Assembly: GCA_023396625.1 (NCBI GenBank)
Contig: JAEWVY010000100.1
Coordinates: forward strand, 1 to 27,290
Reading direction: 5' to 3'
DNA from: Pseudomonadota bacterium
GTDB lineage: Bacteria; Pseudomonadota; Gammaproteobacteria; Burkholderiales; Burkholderiaceae_C
Length of the DNA: 27,290 bases
Part shown: piece after piece, positions 24,024 to 27,290 of the stretch
How positions within the stretch are numbered: position 1 is the stretch's first letter
How the letters are laid out: each line of letters starts with the position of its first letter
The notes under the pieces: model-generated
What the model was told of the DNA's origin: nothing
Databases searched by the model: none
What the model saw: only the letters and a program-made list of their open reading frames with translations
Translations under genes and position numbers: made by a program

Positions 24024-26246
24024 TCAGCCCGCCCGTTTCGCGGGCGCCTTTCGGGCCACCGCCGGTTGCTTCGCGGCCACCGCTTTCTTGGCCGCCTGCC
24101 CTGAACCTGCCCTGGCGGTGGGGGTCTTGGCGGCGGCCCCGCGCTTTCCGGCCGGGGCGGGCCTGGACGCCGAAGTCCGCGGCTTGCCCGCCGGCTTGGC
24201 GCCGGCAGGGCGGGCCAGGGCGGCACGCGCGATCAGTGCCCGCTCGCGCACGCGCTCGATGTCCTCGTCGCTGAACGGGCCGTTGACGCCCGAAATCGCC
24301 GCCAGCTTCATGCCGTGCTTGAGGCCAAGTTTGTAGATCTCGCGCACCTTCTCCCACTGGATGGCGCGGCCCACCGTGAAACTCTCGAAACGGCCCTCGA
24401 GCGCCAGCACCACGGTCTCGGCCACGCAGGCGTAGGCCACGTTCTTGGGCAGGCCGATGTTCTTCATCCGCACGTCGCCGGGCAATTCGATTTCGCCGGA
24501 CTCGATGACCAGCACATCGGGCCGCCTGGCCACCTCCTCGGGCGGCAGGTCGAGCGGGCGCGCGACGTCGGTGATCACGCAGCCGGGCTTGACCTTCATG
24601 ATGTCCAGCACCTTCTTGCCCGCGCCCGAGGTGGCGGTGACGATCATGTCCATGTCCGCGATGTCGTGGTCGGCGTGCGCCGAGAGGAAGAGCTTCGCGT
24701 CGGGCGTTTCGGTCAGGATGGATTCCTTGAGCGCCAGCAGCTTGGCCGCCTCGGGCGACACCATGTAGACCTCCTCGGCCACCTTGGCCAGCAGCCGCGC
24801 GCAGACCGAGCCGATGGCGCCAGTGGCGCCCACGACCATGGCCTTGAAGCGCACCTTGCCCCGGCCAGCGGGCGCGGGCAGCAGCCGCAGGCGCAGCATC
24901 GCGTCGTGCGCGGCCCACAGCGCGCCCGAGGCGCTGTAGCTGTTGCCGGTGGTGATGGGCAGGATCGAACGCCGCGCCACGGTGGCCCCCGCGTCGCCCA
25001 CCACCTTGGTGAAGGCGCCCAGCCCCATGATCTGGGCCCCCAGGCGCCGCGCCATGGCGGCGGCGTCGAGCAGCCGGCGGTACGTGAACTCGGGTGGCCG
25101 CGACATGATTTCCCTGGGCGTGCCGCCGACCGAGATCAGCCAGCCTTCGGCCTCCACGCCGGTGGGCGATTTGATGCCGGTGACACGGGAATAGACGAAG
25201 GGCGGCGCGTAGGCCATGATCTTTTCCACCGAGTTCAGGAACATGGGCGGCGACACTTGCGACAGCAGTTCGACCGGCTTGACCTTCTTGAAATACTCCT
25301 GCGACAGCGGGTGGATCACGAAGGCGAAGCGGTTGACCCGCTTGAAGCCGTTGGGGTAGAGGATGCGCGGCTGCAGGCCCTGGCCCTCGATGATGCCGAG
25401 GTAGTCGTCTTCCTGGATCTCCTCGGGCGATTTCCCGGTGGCCGCCAGGATCATCGCGTCCAGCAGGCCGGGGCCGAGCACGTGGCCGTCGACCGTGGGC
25501 GTGCCGTCGATCACCATGTGCACGCCCTTGTCGCGGAAAACCGCCAGCCGCTCTTCGCTGACCGTGGAGGTGACGAGGGTCTTGCCCGCCAGGTCCTCGA
25601 TGCCGAAATCGTCGAGCTCGTGCACCGGCGCCACCACCACGGTGGCTTTCTGCATCGCCTTGCGCAGCACGAAGCGCGTCCACTCCCGCATCGGGCCGGC
25701 CGCCAGCAGCGCCGGCGGCGTCCAGCTGCTCACGTAGTGCGCACCGCTGGCGTAGCGCTGCAGGCCGTCGAGCGAGGTCAGCATCTTGGGCACGCCCAGC
25801 TGCTGCAGCGCGTCGGCGAACTGCAGGTTGTCGCTGTATTCGGCCAGGGCCATGGCCAGCTTGTAGTTCGACATGCCGGAGAAAAACAGCACCCGGGCGT
25901 TGTTGAAGTAGCTGCCCAGCTGTTGCTGGGCGTGGCGCACCGCCCATTCCTGGAAGATGTCGGACAGGTGCGCGCCGGTGCTGGCCGGGACGCGAGTCAC
26001 CAGCGCCTTGAGCGTGGCGCTGTCCTTCTCGACGATCGGCGTGGCGCCGACCTTGTAGCTGTCCTTGACCACGCCCAGGCCGATCGCGTCGGCCCGTTTG
26101 TCCCACTGCCGCGCCAGCTTGCCGGCGCGGGCCATGCTGCCATCGGTGCCCAGGCGCCGCACCTGCATCGCCTCGCCCAGAAAGGTGGTGGTGAAGGAGA
26201 AGTCCTGGCGGCTGGCGCCCAGGCTGATGCCGATGACGTGTTTCAT
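24024..26246 (-). CDS. Acyl-ACP-reductase-like dehydrogenase with an extra N-terminal domain and basic tail
   Basis: This 740-residue protein has three parts. Residues 1 to about 305 form a domain I do not recognise (start MKHVIGISLGASRQDF). Residues about 306-660 resemble cyanobacterial long-chain acyl-ACP reductase: GLGAFTKVV (408-416), ITTGNSYSA (431-439), the NADPH-binding VVGATGAIGS (471-480), KPGCVITD (553-560) and YACVAETVVLALEG (605-618). Cys607 in ACVAE aligns with the acyl-thioester cysteine Cys294 of the Synechococcus enzyme. Residues 678-740 are a Lys/Ala/Pro-rich, highly basic tail. Reduction of an acyl thioester to an aldehyde is the best inference; the substrate is unknown. It diverges from an iron-dependent alcohol dehydrogenase that could take the aldehyde on. 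No strong ribosome-binding site is visible before the ATG. Confidence 0.75.
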   Translation of the reverse strand: MKHVIGISLGASRQDFSFTTTFLGEAMQVRRLGTDGSMARAGKLARQWDKRADAIGLGVVKDSYKVGATPIVEKDSATLKALVTRVPASTGAHLSDIFQEWAVRHAQQQLGSYFNNARVLFFSGMSNYKLAMALAEYSDNLQFADALQQLGVPKMLTSLDGLQRYASGAHYVSSWTPPALLAAGPMREWTRFVLRKAMQKATVVVAPVHELDDFGIEDLAGKTLVTSTVSEERLAVFRDKGVHMVIDGTPTVDGHVLGPGLLDAMILAATGKSPEEIQEDDYLGIIEGQGLQPRILYPNGFKRVNRFAFVIHPLSQEYFKKVKPVELLSQVSPPMFLNSVEKIMAYAPPFVYSRVTGIKSPTGVEAEGWLISVGGTPREIMSRPPEFTYRRLLDAAAMARRLGAQIMGLGAFTKVVGDAGATVARRSILPITTGNSYSASGALWAAHDAMLRLRLLPAPAGRGKVRFKAMVVGATGAIGSVCARLLAKVAEEVYMVSPEAAKLLALKESILTETPDAKLFLSAHADHDIADMDMIVTATSGAGKKVLDIMKVKPGCVITDVARPLDLPPEEVARRPDVLVIESGEIELPGDVRMKNIGLPKNVAYACVAETVVLALEGRFESFTVGRAIQWEKVREIYKLGLKHGMKLAAISGVNGPFSDEDIERVRERALIARAALARPAGAKPAGKPRTSASRPAPAGKRGAAAKTPTARAGSGQAAKKAVAAKQPAVARKAPAKRAG

Positions 26247-26355
26247 GGAAAGGGACTTTCTGGAGTCGGGGGTCTAAAACAATTGTTCCACGGGATTCAT
26301 CATGGCACCCCTTGTTGGCGCAAATGACAATCCAATAAATTTCCAGGAGTTTCCG
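26247..26355. promoter_or_regulatory. Divergent control region between the acyl-reductase-like gene and the alcohol dehydrogenase
   Basis: This 109-bp region must drive both genes. It holds a perfect 10-bp palindrome AACAATTGTT (26278-26287), possibly an operator. For the rightward gene, TTGTTG (26312-26317) and AATAAA (26334-26339) are weak -35 and -10 candidates 16 bp apart, and AGGAG (26345-26349) is a good ribosome-binding site. Confidence 0.4.
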
Positions 26356-27290
26356 ATGCTTTCCGATTTCCTGACCGACATGGCCCGTTCCGTGGGCCTG
26401 TCGTCCATCAAGCGCGCCGCCGGCGTGGTCACGCGGCGGCTGCCCATTCCGCAGCCGGCCATGATGGTGGGCCCCGGCGCCAGCGCGCGCCTGGGCCGGG
26501 CCATCGGCGATTTCGGTCACCACAAGATCCTGGTGGTCACCGACACCGTGGTGTCCCGGCTCGGCCTGATGGCGCCCATGCTGGCGGCGCTCGAGGCGGG
26601 CGGCACGGCGTTCGTGGTGTTCGACGAGATCACGCCCGACGCGCCGATGCCGCTGATCGAAAAGGGCATCGCGCTGTTCACCTCGGAAGGCTGCGACGCG
26701 ATCGTCGCCTTCGGCGGCGGCTCGGCCATGGACGCGGCCAAGGCCATCGGCCTGTCGGCGGCGAACCACAAGCACCCGCGCCAGCTCGTGGGCTATTTCC
26801 GCGGGCTGCGCGGCCCGGCCCCGATCTATGCCGTGCCGACGACGGCGGGCACGGGCTCGGAAGTCACGGTGGCGGCCGTGGTGTCGGATCCGGAGGACCA
26901 CCACAAACTGGTGATCGCGGACACCCGCATCGTGCCGCGGATGGCCGCCCTCGACCCGGAACTGATGGTGGGGCTGCCCCCGGCCATCACCGCCGCCACC
27001 GGCATGGACGCGCTCACGCACGCCGTGGAAGCCTTCATCGGCCACTGGGGCACGGTCGAAACCGATCGCATGGCGCTGTCGGCCGTGGGCATGATCTACG
27101 ACAACCTGCCGCGGGCCTTCGACCACGGCGACGACCTGGCCGCGCGCGAGAAGATGGCCCTGGCCTCCACCTACGCCGGCCTGGCGTTCACGCGCGCCAA
27201 CGTGGGCTACGTGCACGCCATCGCGCACCAGTTCGGCGGGCTCTACCACACGCCCCACGGCCTGGCCAACGCCATCGTGCTGCCCCACGT
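26356..27290 (+). CDS. Iron-containing alcohol dehydrogenase (3'-truncated by window edge)
   Basis: This is a group III, metal-dependent alcohol dehydrogenase; 311 residues are visible before the window ends, and the family is about 380-400 long. The NAD-binding GGGSAMDAAKAIG lies near residues 119-131 and the VPTTAGTGSEVT loop near 157-168. The metal ligands are all present: Asp218 and His222 (GMDALTHAVEAF), His287 (VHAIAHQFGG) and His301 (TPHG). The ATG at 26356 follows AGGAG with 6-bp spacing. It may interconvert a fatty or other aldehyde and its alcohol; its divergent pairing with an acyl-reductase-like gene points that way but does not prove it. Confidence 0.93.
   Translation, partial: MLSDFLTDMARSVGLSSIKRAAGVVTRRLPIPQPAMMVGPGASARLGRAIGDFGHHKILVVTDTVVSRLGLMAPMLAALEAGGTAFVVFDEITPDAPMPLIEKGIALFTSEGCDAIVAFGGGSAMDAAKAIGLSAANHKHPRQLVGYFRGLRGPAPIYAVPTTAGTGSEVTVAAVVSDPEDHHKLVIADTRIVPRMAALDPELMVGLPPAITAATGMDALTHAVEAFIGHWGTVETDRMALSAVGMIYDNLPRAFDHGDDLAAREKMALASTYAGLAFTRANVGYVHAIAHQFGGLYHTPHGLANAIVLPH

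Noticed and set aside
23383..27288. Minus-strand open frame of 1,301 codons across the NnrU, acyl-reductase-like and alcohol dehydrogenase genes
   Set aside because: It is out of frame with or opposite to three recognised genes and spans their divergent promoter region; no domain is recognisable in it.

Overview
The window is G+C-rich DNA that most resembles a betaproteobacterium of the Burkholderiales, probably the Comamonadaceae. This rests on codon use, the gene set (type I-F CRISPR-Cas, C-P lyase, glutathione-dependent formaldehyde oxidation, NnrU) and one intergenic element that looks like a dispersed repeat of that family. The taxonomic call is inference.

Bases 1-8095 are the distal part of a type I-F CRISPR-Cas locus. 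It holds the 3' part of csy2, complete csy3 and cas6f, an A+T-rich leader with a perfect IHF consensus, and an array of 51 repeats of 28 bp with 50 spacers, mostly 32 nt. A 2,512-bp IS66-family element (5240-7751) sits inside spacer 45. It has 27-bp perfect terminal inverted repeats and an 8-bp target duplication. Removing it with one duplication copy restores a normal 32-nt spacer. Its tnpA carries an in-frame stop at codon 24, and a perfect 13-bp hairpin lies just before the tnpA start codon. Spacers 11 and 13 are identical.

Bases 8205-19993 are a phosphonate-use cluster. A leftward operon (phnF, a DUF1045 2H-phosphoesterase-like gene, phnN) diverges from a tightly overlapping rightward operon, phnG-H-I-J-(phnO-like)-K-L-M. 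It is followed by phnC-D-E and a PhnZ-like HD-domain oxygenase gene. Two GTCTAnAC sites, before phnG and before phnC, fit operators for the GntR/HutC-type regulator PhnF. PhnCDE imports phosphonates, PhnG-M converts them through ribosyl intermediates to a ribose 1,2-cyclic phosphate, and the DUF1045 protein and PhnN would carry this towards PRPP. No phnP is present in the window, so the DUF1045 protein is a candidate replacement.

Bases 20099-23269 hold a PhnA/YjdM zinc-ribbon protein and a formaldehyde module: frmA, gfa and fghA. Bases 23418-27290 hold a NnrU-family membrane protein and a divergent pair. One member is a 740-residue protein whose C-terminal half is related to cyanobacterial acyl-ACP reductase and keeps its catalytic cysteine. 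The other is an iron-containing alcohol dehydrogenase that runs off the right edge. This pair could form a two-step acyl-to-aldehyde-to-alcohol route and is the least described part of the window.
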